The notes beneath the pieces are model-generated. The model searched no databases. It had not been told where the DNA came from and saw only the letters and a program-made list of their open reading frames with translations. A stretch of DNA of 64,000 nt from Paenalicyclobacillus mengziensis. Its GTDB lineage: Bacteria; Bacillota; Bacilli; Alicyclobacillales; Alicyclobacillaceae. Location: positions 4,812,001 through 4,876,000 of the forward strand of contig NZ_CP071182.1 of assembly GCF_017298635.1 (NCBI RefSeq). The letters are read 5' to 3'. Of this stretch, positions 53,291 through 62,251 are shown piece after piece. The position numbers were made by a program, and so were the translations under genes. Position 1 is the stretch's first letter; each line of letters begins with the position of its first letter.

Positions 53291-54270
53291 TTGCTGACCT
53301 CCTTGCGAAGCGTACTGACGAGATACGGGATAATGAAAATCAGAACCATAATCAGTAAGATTGTGGCAATCGCAGCCCCTTGTGCGAACTGATTCCCTTG
53401 AAATGTGGTATCAAACATGTTCAGTGCTGGAAGATCGGTTACAAAGTTTCCGCCCGGGCCAGTCATTGCGTACAGTAAGTCGAACACCTTGAGTGAAGAA
53501 GCCATTAACATGACAACTGCCGTCGTAGTGATAGGGCGAAGCTGAGGCAGTGTGATGGACCAGAACAGCCGCCCTGCGCTCGCACCATCAATTCTCGCCG
53601 CTTCCTTAATCTCCTCAGGGATAGCCCGCAGTCCTGCCAAATATAACGCCATGGCGAAACCGGACCACTGCCAAATGCTCGCAATAAGTACAGCGACCAT
53701 TGCAAGCGGAAAACCACCGTTAATCGAAGCAACATGAAGGTGGGGCAAAATTTTTGTTGAAAGATACCACTTTGGCACGTGTTTAAAGCCGAGTGCATGG
53801 AAAATCAAATTTAATCCCGTCGTTGGGTTTAATAGCCAGTTCCAAATAACGCCAGTCGCTGCTGCCGAGATGGCCATAGGATAGAGGAAGACACTTCGAA
53901 AGAATCCTTCCGCTTTAATATGCTGGTCTAACAAAATAGCGAGAAACATACCTAAAACAAGACATCCCAACATAAAACCAACCGTGAAAAAGACCATGTT
54001 ACGCAAGTCAGATTGAAAACGATAAGACTCAAACACGGCAATGTAGTTGCGAAATCCATTCAGACTCATATTTTGAATGAAACTGTTCCACTTCGTAAAA
54101 GACACGTACCCTGTCCAAAAGATGAAGTAATACACAAAGACTCCGAGCAGGATTATCGAAGGAATGAGCGTAACCACCGCCCATGTTTTTTCTGCTTTAA
54201 ACCGAAACCTGCGCCCTGGATGATAACCTACGTTGATGGCAGACTCCGCTTGTCTCGGTGACTGGCTCAC
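53287..54270 (-). CDS. Sugar ABC transporter permease (MalF type)
   Basis: 327 residues with six to seven membrane spans (TLIPSIILLGVFVYYFIFW first) and the EAA loop in EIKEAARIDGASAGRLFWSI. It is the partner of the MalG-type permease, forming the membrane channel of a CUT1-family importer. Confidence 0.93.
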   Translation of the reverse strand: MSQSPRQAESAINVGYHPGRRFRFKAEKTWAVVTLIPSIILLGVFVYYFIFWTGYVSFTKWNSFIQNMSLNGFRNYIAVFESYRFQSDLRNMVFFTVGFMLGCLVLGMFLAILLDQHIKAEGFFRSVFLYPMAISAAATGVIWNWLLNPTTGLNLIFHALGFKHVPKWYLSTKILPHLHVASINGGFPLAMVAVLIASIWQWSGFAMALYLAGLRAIPEEIKEAARIDGASAGRLFWSITLPQLRPITTTAVVMLMASSLKVFDLLYAMTGPGGNFVTDLPALNMFDTTFQGNQFAQGAAIATILLIMVLIFIIPYLVSTLRKEVSK

Positions 54271-54368
54271 GTTTAACCCTCCGTATCAGAGTGAGACCAG
54301 ACGAGCCCGAGTTCTTCCCGTCTGGTCCCAATGAAGTGTTTACCAATGTACTTCGGTCAAGCTTTGAA

Positions 54369-55724
54369 TTAATTCAAGGGGTTTTGTTGTGCTGCACTTT
54401 GTAGAGCGGAAACAAACTGATTTACATTCTGACTGCTAACGAATTGCGTCATCGCGTTTTCGAGTGCTGTTGTAAAGCCTGGGTTGACTGCCCCCTGACC
54501 AGGAGTGAGCACGAGCGTGTCTTTCTTATACGAAGCCATAGCAGATTGACTATACGCATCATAGTCGGACGGGTTGGCATCCAGTCTTGGTGAGAATGTT
54601 CCCTTCAACGTGTTGAAGGCCTTCTGCCCTTGTGCAGAGCCTAAGACTTTCAAGAAATTCGTCGCATTGGTTTTCGCCTGCCCGGACAGCTTGGAAGGCA
54701 GACCAAACACGTCAGCGACAGCTGCAAAAACGCCCTTGGTCCCCGGTGTCGGTGCCCATCCAAAGTCTACATTGGGCTTCAAACCAGCTGTCGTCGTAAA
54801 GTATCCTTGCGCCCAATCACCCATTACGTTCATGGCAGCTTGACCCTTTGCGACCAACCCGTCAGCTTCCGCCCAGTGAAGCGACTCGTAATCCGAGTTG
54901 GTGTATTGCATCATTTTTAAGAAAGTGTTTGAGGCTTGCACGACACCTGGACTGTTCCAGGACGTTTTGCCATCGAGCAAGTTGTTGTACTCCGTCGGTC
55001 CGACGGTGCCAAGTAAAACGTCACTCCACAACAGTGTGGTTTCCCAGTTCCCATGGTTCGCAAGTGCTAATGGTGTGATGCCATGAGACTTCAAGACCTT
55101 AGCATCTTGGAAAAACTGCTGGAACGTCGTTGGCGGTGTTAAATTATATTTTTTAAAGATTTTTGCATTGTACCAAAGGACATTGTCACGCTGCATATCC
55201 ACTGGAACAGCGTAAATATTCCCATTGAAAGTGATGAGATTCAAAAGTGATTTAGGGAAAACCTTGTTCCAGCCCATTTGCTGATAGAGTGAATTCAAAG
55301 GTGCCATATCTCCAGCCTGCACCCAAGAATACAAACTGCCGCGACCTGCGTGCACTTGGAAAGTACCGGGGGGCTTGTTCGCTTCCATACGGCTGGCTAA
55401 AACAGCTTTTGCGTTAGACCCAGCACCACCAGCGACGGCAGCGTTTACAACCTTAACGCCCGGGTATTGTTTTTCGTATAAGTTGATAAATTGTTGCAAG
55501 GCTTTACTACTCGCTACACCGGTCCACCAACTGAAAAGCTCTACTGAACCGCTAGCACCAGATGTGCCTGTCGAGGTAGTTGTGGTAGTGTTCCCTGAAT
55601 TTGAAGAGTTTCCGGAACCAGACGAAGAATTATTACTCGTACCGCAACCAGCCACCAGCGCGCCCAATGCCACGACGCTGGCCATTGCCACCCCTGCTCT
55701 TTTTGTAAATGTGTTCAAAAGCAT
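54369..55724 (-). CDS. Sugar ABC transporter substrate-binding lipoprotein
   Basis: 451 residues. A lipobox (LVAGCGTSN, Cys about 27) and a Ser/Thr/Gly-rich linker precede a family 1 solute-binding domain (VELFSWWTGVASSKALQQFI, ADGLVAKGQAAMNVMGDWAQ). It is the first gene of the operon with MalF, MalG and the ROK regulator. The gap to MalF (98 bases) is typical for uneven expression of the binding protein. Confidence 0.93.
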   Translation of the reverse strand: MLLNTFTKRAGVAMASVVALGALVAGCGTSNNSSSGSGNSSNSGNTTTTTSTGTSGASGSVELFSWWTGVASSKALQQFINLYEKQYPGVKVVNAAVAGGAGSNAKAVLASRMEANKPPGTFQVHAGRGSLYSWVQAGDMAPLNSLYQQMGWNKVFPKSLLNLITFNGNIYAVPVDMQRDNVLWYNAKIFKKYNLTPPTTFQQFFQDAKVLKSHGITPLALANHGNWETTLLWSDVLLGTVGPTEYNNLLDGKTSWNSPGVVQASNTFLKMMQYTNSDYESLHWAEADGLVAKGQAAMNVMGDWAQGYFTTTAGLKPNVDFGWAPTPGTKGVFAAVADVFGLPSKLSGQAKTNATNFLKVLGSAQGQKAFNTLKGTFSPRLDANPSDYDAYSQSAMASYKKDTLVLTPGQGAVNPGFTTALENAMTQFVSSQNVNQFVSALQSAAQQNPLN

Positions 55725-55770
55725 GACCCTCCTTCTGTGTGTTCACTTGCTTAATCGGTGCTTCGTTTGG

Positions 55771-55799
55771 AGTATAAACTTATTTGTAAGCACTTTCAA
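55771..55799 (-). promoter_or_regulatory. SigmaA promoter overlapped by a cre site for the sugar ABC operon
   Basis: On the minus strand TTGAAA, a 17-base spacer and TATACT form a near-consensus promoter about 50 bases upstream of the binding-protein start. TGTAAGCACTTTCA (plus strand, 55785-55798) matches the CcpA cre consensus with one mismatch and covers the -35 region. This predicts catabolite repression, alongside ROK control. Confidence 0.65.
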
Positions 55800-56036
55800 T
55801 ATTTTTTCTTTAAATATTTGAGATAAGCCATTGATTCGTCATAAATCACTTTCACTTGGCTTATTTAATAAACTTACTTTGGATTTTAAGATACCCTCAA
55901 AGCACTCCCTTGTGGTTCTCCAACCATTGGCGAAGCGTGGTATTCACGTTCACCTTGCTCCTGGTCTATACGTACCTGCCATGGCAGCAGTGTTTAGCCA
56001 AGAAACAGAAGAATACTTTGGCCGTCACGGCTCAAG

Positions 56037-56160
56037 CTAAAACCAATTATCGCAATGACCATGGGCGATCCCGCTGGTGTCGGCCCTGAAAGCAACTGGC
56101 ATCAACGTCAGCGGACCCTGGCCGCCCGACTCTGTATATTCGCGCGCGAGCAAAGCATGA
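56037..56160 (+). pseudogene. Relic of a pdxA-type gene
   Basis: The first part reads KPIIAMTMGDPAGVGPE, the N terminus of PdxA (4-hydroxythreonine-4-phosphate dehydrogenase) or its PdxA2 relative. After a frame change at 56090 the sequence reads GINVSGPWPPDSVY, which resembles a much later PdxA segment (GI-V-GP-PADTVF), and then stops. About 200 intervening codons are missing. The rest of the 55800-56332 gap holds no convincing gene. Confidence 0.7.
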
Positions 56161-56332
56161 TTGAGTCGGTACTTGTTGTTTCTCTCTGGCTCCTCGACAT
56201 CGCTGTGGACGCGATTATCGGCCTTCTCATCAAGTTTACGTTACCAGACCAAAATCACATGCTGCGCAATCCGAGCGCAAGGCTGTTATGATATGGCGGA
56301 AGGCAAATAAAAACGAGGTGGAGAGTCGAGTC

Positions 56333-56632
56333 ATGAAGTGTAAAGTCACACCATCTGCAAAGATGCAGGTTATGGCGATGCTCAAGCAAGAAACGGATAA
56401 AAATCTCAAACTGCGAGTTTATGTTACAGAGGCCCACGGCGATCACGCTCACTACGGAATTGGCCTCGATTATCAGAGGGCGAACGATGTCATCAATGCT
56501 GCAACACCTGGCGTGGAAGTATTACTGGAGAGAAATAATCCGTTTTTGGATGGTATCGTGGTCGATTACGACGGAGCTCAAAACAGCTTTACTATCACCA
56601 ATCCCAGCAAAGGCCATCACCATCACCACTGA
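56333..56632 (+). CDS. IscA/HesB-like protein lacking cluster cysteines, with a natural poly-His tail
   Basis: 99 residues. MKCKVTPSAKMQVMAMLKQE and VLLERNNPFLDGIVVDYDG follow the HesB/IscA-like fold, but the three cluster-binding cysteines of A-type carriers are absent; only C3 remains. The central GDHAHYG and the C-terminal GHHHHH could bind metal instead. ATG 56333 has GAGGTGGAG 9 bases upstream. Function unknown; a metal-handling role is a reasonable guess. Confidence 0.7.
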   Translation: MKCKVTPSAKMQVMAMLKQETDKNLKLRVYVTEAHGDHAHYGIGLDYQRANDVINAATPGVEVLLERNNPFLDGIVVDYDGAQNSFTITNPSKGHHHHH

Positions 56633-56763
56633 CAGGCGGCCCTACAACTTCTCCTGAGGCCGAGGATTGATGGGCGGGTCTGAGCGGAAGTGGAGTGGGA
56701 ATTCGCATCTCACTTCTCACTCCACTGCTGGTTGCTCATAGAAAGTCATACTCTATGGAACGA

Positions 56764-57399
56764 CTAAATTCCGTGAATGACGTAACCCGGGTAGTACATG
56801 TTTAAAATCTGAGAATAGGTGAGTCTCGCTATGTTCCCCAAATACTCCGTACCCCATTGCGACATAATATTGGAGCCGACAAATACCCAATTTGCGGTAT
56901 CTAGCCACCCAGAACGATATTCCAGTTGAACAATCTCCCCGTTTGGCGGGGCATATGCCAAATTCCAGGTTTGCTGAATTGCCTGGTTGGTTATTGGTGT
57001 ACCACTCATGTATTTATACATTTGAAAATTGGTTGTGTTATCCACATCATACGTAAAACCGCTTTCTGTGGTTGGATGGAGCGTGCAATACCAAGCATAC
57101 ATTTTTATCGCAATGGCTCCGGCCCGCAGCGCCTCCGGACTCCACGAGGGCATCCATTCATTGGGTAAGACATCCGAACAATACTCCTGAAAGCCGACGG
57201 TTTGTACCCACAGAATCGGTCCCCATGGGTCATTGTTAGAACGAATGGCGACGCGAATGACAGAAGGCATAGCGGTATTGTAAATCGTCTGTGTTTGCGC
57301 TTTCGCTTCTTTTGGGATACCTGAAAACACAATTCCCCCAAGCATGCCAACCGCGGCTGCACCCAACCTCACTGCCTGCCCTATGCGTCCGGACTCCAT
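56764..57399 (-). CDS. SpoIID-like secreted protein
   Basis: 211 residues. An N-terminal export signal (about 8-34, ending AKAQ) precedes a SpoIID/LytB domain: EYCSDVLPNEWMPSWSPEAL, RAGAIAIKMYAW and MSQWGTEYLGN...LTYSQILNMYYPG. SpoIID is a lytic transglycosylase for denuded peptidoglycan during engulfment; this shorter stand-alone version could act on cell-wall glycan. It overlaps the previous gene by 19 bases and is co-transcribed with it. Confidence 0.85.
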   Translation of the reverse strand: MESGRIGQAVRLGAAAVGMLGGIVFSGIPKEAKAQTQTIYNTAMPSVIRVAIRSNNDPWGPILWVQTVGFQEYCSDVLPNEWMPSWSPEALRAGAIAIKMYAWYCTLHPTTESGFTYDVDNTTNFQMYKYMSGTPITNQAIQQTWNLAYAPPNGEIVQLEYRSGWLDTANWVFVGSNIMSQWGTEYLGNIARLTYSQILNMYYPGYVIHGI

Positions 57400-57911
57400 G
57401 GGGAATCACCTCTTTCACTCGAGATAGGGGGTTGTTTTTTTAAATGAAATTTTTGCGCATACGCGTCAACCATTCTCTGGATGTCGTGGTGATGCAAGTT
57501 TCCCAAACTCACGTGCGGCTCATTGCGTTTGCCAAGTTGGATAGGTTTTAAGATGACTGGTTGAACCGCATGGGCATCTACCGGGACGTCGACAACCACT
57601 TCTTCGTTGTAGCCGTTTGCCAACACAATCGCTGTGGCAATTCCCAGTTTTCGAACTGCTTTAAACCTTGGGTCTTGGGGATGATTAGGAAGATAGGCGG
57701 TCCAAATTCCCGACGGATCGGTAAAACCAGAAGCAACCACGTTTCCGTCTGGGGCAATGACCATAATTCGAGCATGTTGTACTCTCTTCAGGTTTGGTGT
57801 ACCCACCCGAAATTCAATCGTAGACAAATCTCGTGCGTCCGCATGTACGCTGGGCACATTAAGGACGCCAACAAATAGGCAGCCAGCGATGCACAGACTT
57901 TTCCAAATCAA
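57381..57911 (-). CDS. Secreted protein with a beta-sandwich-like domain
   Basis: 176 residues: signal peptide (about 1-25, VPSVHADA), a Thr/Val-rich domain of carboxypeptidase-regulatory type (ARIMVIAPDGNVVASGFTDP, GIWTAYLP) and a His-rich C-terminal segment (NLHHHDIQRMVDAYAQKF). It overlaps the SpoIID-like gene, suggesting a joint extracellular role. Family not recognised with certainty. Confidence 0.65.
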   Translation of the reverse strand: MIWKSLCIAGCLFVGVLNVPSVHADARDLSTIEFRVGTPNLKRVQHARIMVIAPDGNVVASGFTDPSGIWTAYLPNHPQDPRFKAVRKLGIATAIVLANGYNEEVVVDVPVDAHAVQPVILKPIQLGKRNEPHVSLGNLHHHDIQRMVDAYAQKFHLKKQPPISSERGDSPWSPDA

Positions 57912-58002
57912 TGTCTCGAACCTCCGACAACAGACATCATTACAATGTAAAAGTTGCGCTCATTTTCCACTTTGTATGTAAGGGGCGTTTCTGTTTTCCA
58001 CT

Positions 58003-58057
58003 TTGCGTGTAGGGAGATTTCTGAACGAATTTGCGTGTAGGAAGATTTCTGAACGAA
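58003..58057. repeat. 27-bp tandem repeat in the gap before the G1 peptidase gene
   Basis: Two near-identical units (about 58003-58029 and 58031-58057) contain GCGTGTAGG and AGATTTCTGAACGAA. A related TTTTCCACTTTG duplicate precedes them (57963 and 57994). The remaining gap from 58060 to 58298 shows no other gene. Confidence 0.85.
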
Positions 58058-58298
58058 AATTTCTCAGGTAAGGGGGCATGAAAGAAACGCTCGATAAAAC
58101 CGTGTACCAAAGCAATCGATGACAAGACATCTCTCCTTCATACGAATTTCATGATGACTCCATGTATTATCCACATTTACCGATTACACTTATATCTTAG
58201 AAGGCTGTCACATGTTTAGCTATAAACAGCAGTCCGTGAAGCATGGCATAACGAGTTTTAAAAACACACGAATGATTCACATATGAGGGGAATCGACG

Positions 58299-59678
58299 AT
58301 GAAGAAGAAATTTCCTGTTTTTCGAACTGCATCGTTGGCCGTTATCGCAAGCCTCGGAGTCTATGCTGTGTGGAATCACAATTCAGTTGGGCAAGCATCC
58401 AGTCATGGGACGTATAAGCTATCCACAGATTCCGCGGGTGTAAACAGCGCAAGTACAAGTTTAAGTCGAGCGTCCTCGGAATCGACAGTATGGAATCCAA
58501 GCACCAACCCGTACATTCAGCAGATTCAGCAACTTCAGCAACAAATTAGTCAGGAAATCCAGCACCAGATACAGCAGTTTTTGCAGGGTTCTGGAGCGAC
58601 TCAGCTTTTTGGGCAAAACACACAATCCACGAATCAAGTACAAAACCAACTGCAAAATCAACTCCAAAACCAACTGCAAAGTGAGTGGCAGCAAGAACAG
58701 TCCCAACTGCAAAGTCTGTGGCAACAGGCTCAAACACAGTTACAGAACCAGTTACAGCAGCAACTACAATCCCCATCGCAATCCCAAATTGGCGGATCAC
58801 AAGGCGAGCAGCCGCCGTTACAAACCCAGTCACAGGGTCCGTTAAATGGACAGACAGTATCCTTGCCCTCAAACACCCAACCCTCCGGGAACTGGGCCGG
58901 CTATATTGACACACCAATCGCAGGCGCTTATACGAGCGTATCCGGAACCTGGACAGTCCCGAAGATTTCCGGTAACCAAAACGGTGTGGCCGCACAGTGG
59001 ATAGGCCTCGGCGGTGTCTCGAACCAAGAACTCTTGCAGATGGGCACGTTAGAGCAATTCGATAACAACGGTCAGCCAGTTGCACAAGTGTTTTGGGAGA
59101 AGCTTCCGAATGCGGCGCAGCCAGTGATGACGGTCCCTATCGGATCGACCATCAATGCAAAGGTATCTCAGGCATCTGCGTCAACATGGGATATCACGTT
59201 CTCCGTTCACACGCCTGCAGGAGCAGACATCACGAAGACCATTCCCGTTGCCGTGAGCAGCACGTACGCGGCGGGTATTGGGACTTCTGCAGAGTGGATT
59301 AGCGAGGATCCATCGAGCCCAAATAACAACCTCTACCCCCTGGCGAACATGGGCACTGTGAATTACTCGAATGCGATGGTAGACGGACAATCGTTTGCTG
59401 CACATGGCAATCAGGCGACCCCTGTAGCCCTCGTCGGCAACTACGGCAACCTCTTGATAGCTCCGTCAGCGATAAACTCAAATGGAAGTTCCTTCGCGAC
59501 GGATACACTAAGCACCGGGGGTAGCACAGGTCAGCAAGAAGTAGTTGTCGGGAATGGCGGTCAAACGCTCATCCCAGGATACGGCTACTCTTGGGGAGGA
59601 CACCATCACTTCCGGGGACAAGGTGGCTACGCGGATTACGGCTATGGCTACGGATTCGGTGAGGGATTCGGTAACTGA
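58299..59678 (+). CDS. G1-family (eqolisin) glutamic peptidase precursor
   Basis: 459 residues: an N-terminal signal segment (about 8-24), a long Gln-rich pro-region (70-190) and a scytalidoglutamic-peptidase domain from GNWAGYIDT (198). The catalytic pair is visible as Q233 in AAQWIGLGG and E332 in SAEWISEDPSS. A Gly/Tyr/His-rich tail (425-459) follows. The family works at acid pH, fitting an acidophile that degrades external protein. Secreted; the gene stands alone with its own terminator. Confidence 0.92.
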   Translation: MKKKFPVFRTASLAVIASLGVYAVWNHNSVGQASSHGTYKLSTDSAGVNSASTSLSRASSESTVWNPSTNPYIQQIQQLQQQISQEIQHQIQQFLQGSGATQLFGQNTQSTNQVQNQLQNQLQNQLQSEWQQEQSQLQSLWQQAQTQLQNQLQQQLQSPSQSQIGGSQGEQPPLQTQSQGPLNGQTVSLPSNTQPSGNWAGYIDTPIAGAYTSVSGTWTVPKISGNQNGVAAQWIGLGGVSNQELLQMGTLEQFDNNGQPVAQVFWEKLPNAAQPVMTVPIGSTINAKVSQASASTWDITFSVHTPAGADITKTIPVAVSSTYAAGIGTSAEWISEDPSSPNNNLYPLANMGTVNYSNAMVDGQSFAAHGNQATPVALVGNYGNLLIAPSAINSNGSSFATDTLSTGGSTGQQEVVVGNGGQTLIPGYGYSWGGHHHFRGQGGYADYGYGYGFGEGFGN

Positions 59679-59718
59679 GACACGAGTACCCACGCTTTCT
59701 GTATACATGTGTCAGCAT

Positions 59719-59759
59719 AAAAAGGGCTGATACCACAATCAGTGGCATCAGCCCTTTTT
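59719..59759. terminator. Bidirectional terminator
   Basis: AAAAAGGGCTGAT and ATCAGCCCTTTTT form the stem (extended by CCAC/GTGG with one mismatch), giving T tracts on both strands. It separates the convergent G1 peptidase and YdjM-like genes. Confidence 0.92.
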
Positions 59760-59797
59760 GTACGATTCCCGCGCCGTTTTCTAGACCGCGTCGTCTT

Positions 59798-60556
59798 TTA
59801 GAGCACGGCGAAACCGAGAAACACGAGCGTCGCGATACCGCCAATCAAGTGGTCGGTCATACTGCCGGTGCGCACAAGCCGAATCCCCTGTCGATGTTTC
59901 ACCGGCCACAACAGTGGGACACCGCCAGCTACGGCATCGGCCGCAAGATGCAATGCGTAACCGAGAATGAGTCCGTCGGACACCAGAACCAAGTGCAAGT
60001 GAGACAACTCCTTGAGTCCAAGATTGACACCCATTGCAAACAGGACCAGACCCAGCAGGCTGTGGGTAAATGTTCTGTGGTGTGTGAACATCGCGCCAAT
60101 CACCCAAATTGTAAGGACTACGGCTGCATTCGGAGTCATGTCGTGATGGATGCCTAGGGCGATGATGACGACACCTATAACCCCAAGACCAGCAAGGCGA
60201 GCAGCATTTCCAGGCGTACTGCTTAACCACCCCAGGGCGATAACAAAGGTCCAGGCTGTCAATGAACCCGACAAATGCATTAAGAATACGAACGCCAGCA
60301 GGACTGCGATGACGGTCACTTGCCCGATCCGCTCCACTCTATGCGCCATCATCGAGTTGGGCTGGTCCAAGTCCGGCATCACGCTTGCGACCACTGCACT
60401 CAACACAATCGTCGCCTCGCTTGCTATCGTGTGTGACATTCCCGCTGAAGCGCTGTGTAAAATATTCTCCACCGCATCCCACCTTACGTGCTCGATAATC
60501 GGGTAGGCTGCCACTGCACCAAGTGCGCCGATAGCCATGTGTGTACGCCCTAACAT
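59798..60556 (-). CDS. YdjM-like (DUF457) membrane protein
   Basis: 252 residues with about six membrane spans. The N-terminal GRTHMAIG, SVMPDLDQPNSMMAHR and FTHHRTFTHSLLG are the conserved metal-ligand-like motifs of the YdjM/DUF457 'metal-dependent hydrolase' family. Role unknown; often induced by stress or DNA damage in other bacteria. GGAGGA precedes the start. Confidence 0.88.
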   Translation of the reverse strand: MLGRTHMAIGALGAVAAYPIIEHVRWDAVENILHSASAGMSHTIASEATIVLSAVVASVMPDLDQPNSMMAHRVERIGQVTVIAVLLAFVFLMHLSGSLTAWTFVIALGWLSSTPGNAARLAGLGVIGVVIIALGIHHDMTPNAAVVLTIWVIGAMFTHHRTFTHSLLGLVLFAMGVNLGLKELSHLHLVLVSDGLILGYALHLAADAVAGGVPLLWPVKHRQGIRLVRTGSMTDHLIGGIATLVFLGFAVL

Positions 60557-60780
60557 GTTTGTCCTCCTCCATGATTTCAGCAGTCATAGGCTATCACGAA
60601 GTCTGACGAACATGGAATAGCACGGCTGTCTCATGGATTTGCGCACCCGACCGTCGTGAACCGTATGCGTGCGTCGAATCATCTATCATCGGCCGCTCTC
60701 GATGACTTGACTGTTCCCGGGCGAGCAGAAAAATCCTCATCCCTCGTTCAAAGGATGCGGGAAACGACTCTGCGATGTAA

Positions 60781-60843
60781 GTCAGGCTCCATGCGTTCAC
60801 GGACATGTTTGTAATCGGTCAGACTCCATGCGTTCACGGACAT
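60781..60843. repeat. 26-bp direct repeat overlapping the 3' end of dapG
   Basis: GTCAGGCTCCATGCGTTCAC continues as GGACAT at 60781-60806 and recurs at 60818-60843 with one mismatch. The second copy includes the dapG stop codon. One copy probably arose by duplication of the gene end. Confidence 0.85.
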
Positions 60844-62039
60844 TTCTCTAAGTGGAATGCACGATGTATCGCGCGAATAGCGGATTCCATATCTTCTTTG
60901 CGAACCAAGCACCAGATGGTGGTGTGAGAATCTGCAGTCTGTAAAATCTCGATACCCTCGTGGGCCAGTGCAGAGACAACGACGGACATGATACCGGGAA
61001 TTCCAGCCATGCTCTCTCCGATGATGGATATTTTGGCACAGTTCTCAATCAGCTTCGGGTCATATCCAATACTGTTCAGAACGTCTACCGCCCGTCCTGT
61101 ATCCCTGTCTGCCACGGTGAAAGTGATGTGACTTGATAAGACAGACATCAACTCGACGCTAATTTTGTGTTCTGCCATTTCGGCAAAAACACGCGATACG
61201 TCAACAGGACCACGAATTTGCAGTTGCGACACGTCTGCGGTTTGCGTGAGGCTTGTGACCACTCGATCTGTCAGTACGGAGCATTCGAGGATTGCGGTGT
61301 CCGTCGTAATGTGCGTCCCTTCATCGTCAGAAAAAGTACTTCGGACTCGAATTGGAATATTGTTTTGCATAGCCATCTCTACCGAACGAGGGTGTATGAC
61401 TTTTGCACCTTGATAAGCCAAGTTACAAATTTCATAATAGGTCACATGGCGCAACGGTCGGGCATCAGGTACTATCCGAGGATCCGCTGTCATGATACCA
61501 GGTACGTCTGTGAAAATGTCCACGAATTCCGCCTTTAAAGCGACACCGAGCGCAGACGCTGTGATATCACTGCCTCCCCGTCCGAGTGTGGTTAGCTCTC
61601 CATCCTGAGTAGCCCCTTGAAACCCCATGACGATGACAATCTTCCCTTGGTCTAACGCCTCCAGTACTAAAGCTGGATTCACTTCAATAATACGTGCTTC
61701 CCCAAATGTATCATTTGTAATGATTCCGGCTTGTTTCCCAGTGAAAACAGTGACATCATGTCCATGGCTCCGTAATAGGCTGGCAAATACCACAGAAGAG
61801 ATTGTCTCGCCACAGGACAGCAGCATATCCAGATCGCGTTTCGTGGCCGTGTCCTTGTCGTCGAGAATACCGAGCAGTGTGTCAGTTGCATAGGGCGAAC
61901 CCTTGCGTCCCATTGCCGAGACCACGACGACAACACGAAATCCCTGTCCAAGTGCTTCTTCCACATGGTGTAACGCACTCAAGCGGGATTCGGGTGCAGC
62001 CAACGAAGTGCCTCCATACTTCTGCACACAAATTCGCAT
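60834..62039 (-). CDS. dapG: Aspartokinase (DapG type)
   Basis: 401 residues. The kinase domain has KYGGTSLA, VVVVSAMGRKGSPYATDTLL, SCGETISSVVFASLL, TLGRGGSDITASALG, FTDVPGIMTADPRI and NLAYQGAKVIHPRSVEMAMQ. Two ACT domains follow and end with ILQTADSHTTIWCLV. This is the B. subtilis DapG (aspartokinase I) type, which makes diaminopimelate and dipicolinate and is feedback-inhibited by diaminopimelate. Unlike in B. subtilis, no dpaAB/asd/dapA genes are beside it. Confidence 0.93.
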   Translation of the reverse strand: MRICVQKYGGTSLAAPESRLSALHHVEEALGQGFRVVVVVSAMGRKGSPYATDTLLGILDDKDTATKRDLDMLLSCGETISSVVFASLLRSHGHDVTVFTGKQAGIITNDTFGEARIIEVNPALVLEALDQGKIVIVMGFQGATQDGELTTLGRGGSDITASALGVALKAEFVDIFTDVPGIMTADPRIVPDARPLRHVTYYEICNLAYQGAKVIHPRSVEMAMQNNIPIRVRSTFSDDEGTHITTDTAILECSVLTDRVVTSLTQTADVSQLQIRGPVDVSRVFAEMAEHKISVELMSVLSSHITFTVADRDTGRAVDVLNSIGYDPKLIENCAKISIIGESMAGIPGIMSVVVSALAHEGIEILQTADSHTTIWCLVRKEDMESAIRAIHRAFHLEKCP

Positions 62040-62084
62040 GGAACCAGTCCCTTCGTAAACACATGGTGTAGCTTATGAGGATTC

Positions 62085-62110
62085 AAAAAGGCTGGTGCAA
62101 AGTCCCAGCC
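62085..62110 (-). terminator. Terminator hairpin in the dapG leader
   Basis: On the minus strand GGCTGG, a 9-base loop and CCAGCC are followed by TTTTTG, 46 bases upstream of the dapG start codon. No minus-strand gene precedes it, so it could be an attenuator in the dapG leader. The lysine (L-box) riboswitch consensus was not seen. A role ending antisense transcription is an alternative. Confidence 0.6.
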
Positions 62111-62251
62111 CAATTACAGTGAGAAAGCTGAACTCCACCCGCAAACCGAGGTGTACGTGTTGTAGAGAACGATGATGAGTGCATACTTTCTCGAAAGAGT
62201 GAAAAATTATTAGTACTCAAGGCATTCCATAAATTACAGGAGGTAATCAAA

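Noticed and set aside
55831-56040. 69-codon ORF upstream of the pdxA relic
   Set aside because: No ribosome binding site and no recognisable motif; it may be further decayed coding sequence but cannot be assigned.
56617-56632. Poly-histidine tail as vector or tag contamination
   Set aside because: It lies within an otherwise natural gene and intergenic sequence, with no vector sequence around it.
62040-62251. Lysine riboswitch upstream of dapG
   Set aside because: The leader is short and the conserved L-box core was not seen; only the terminator hairpin is supported.
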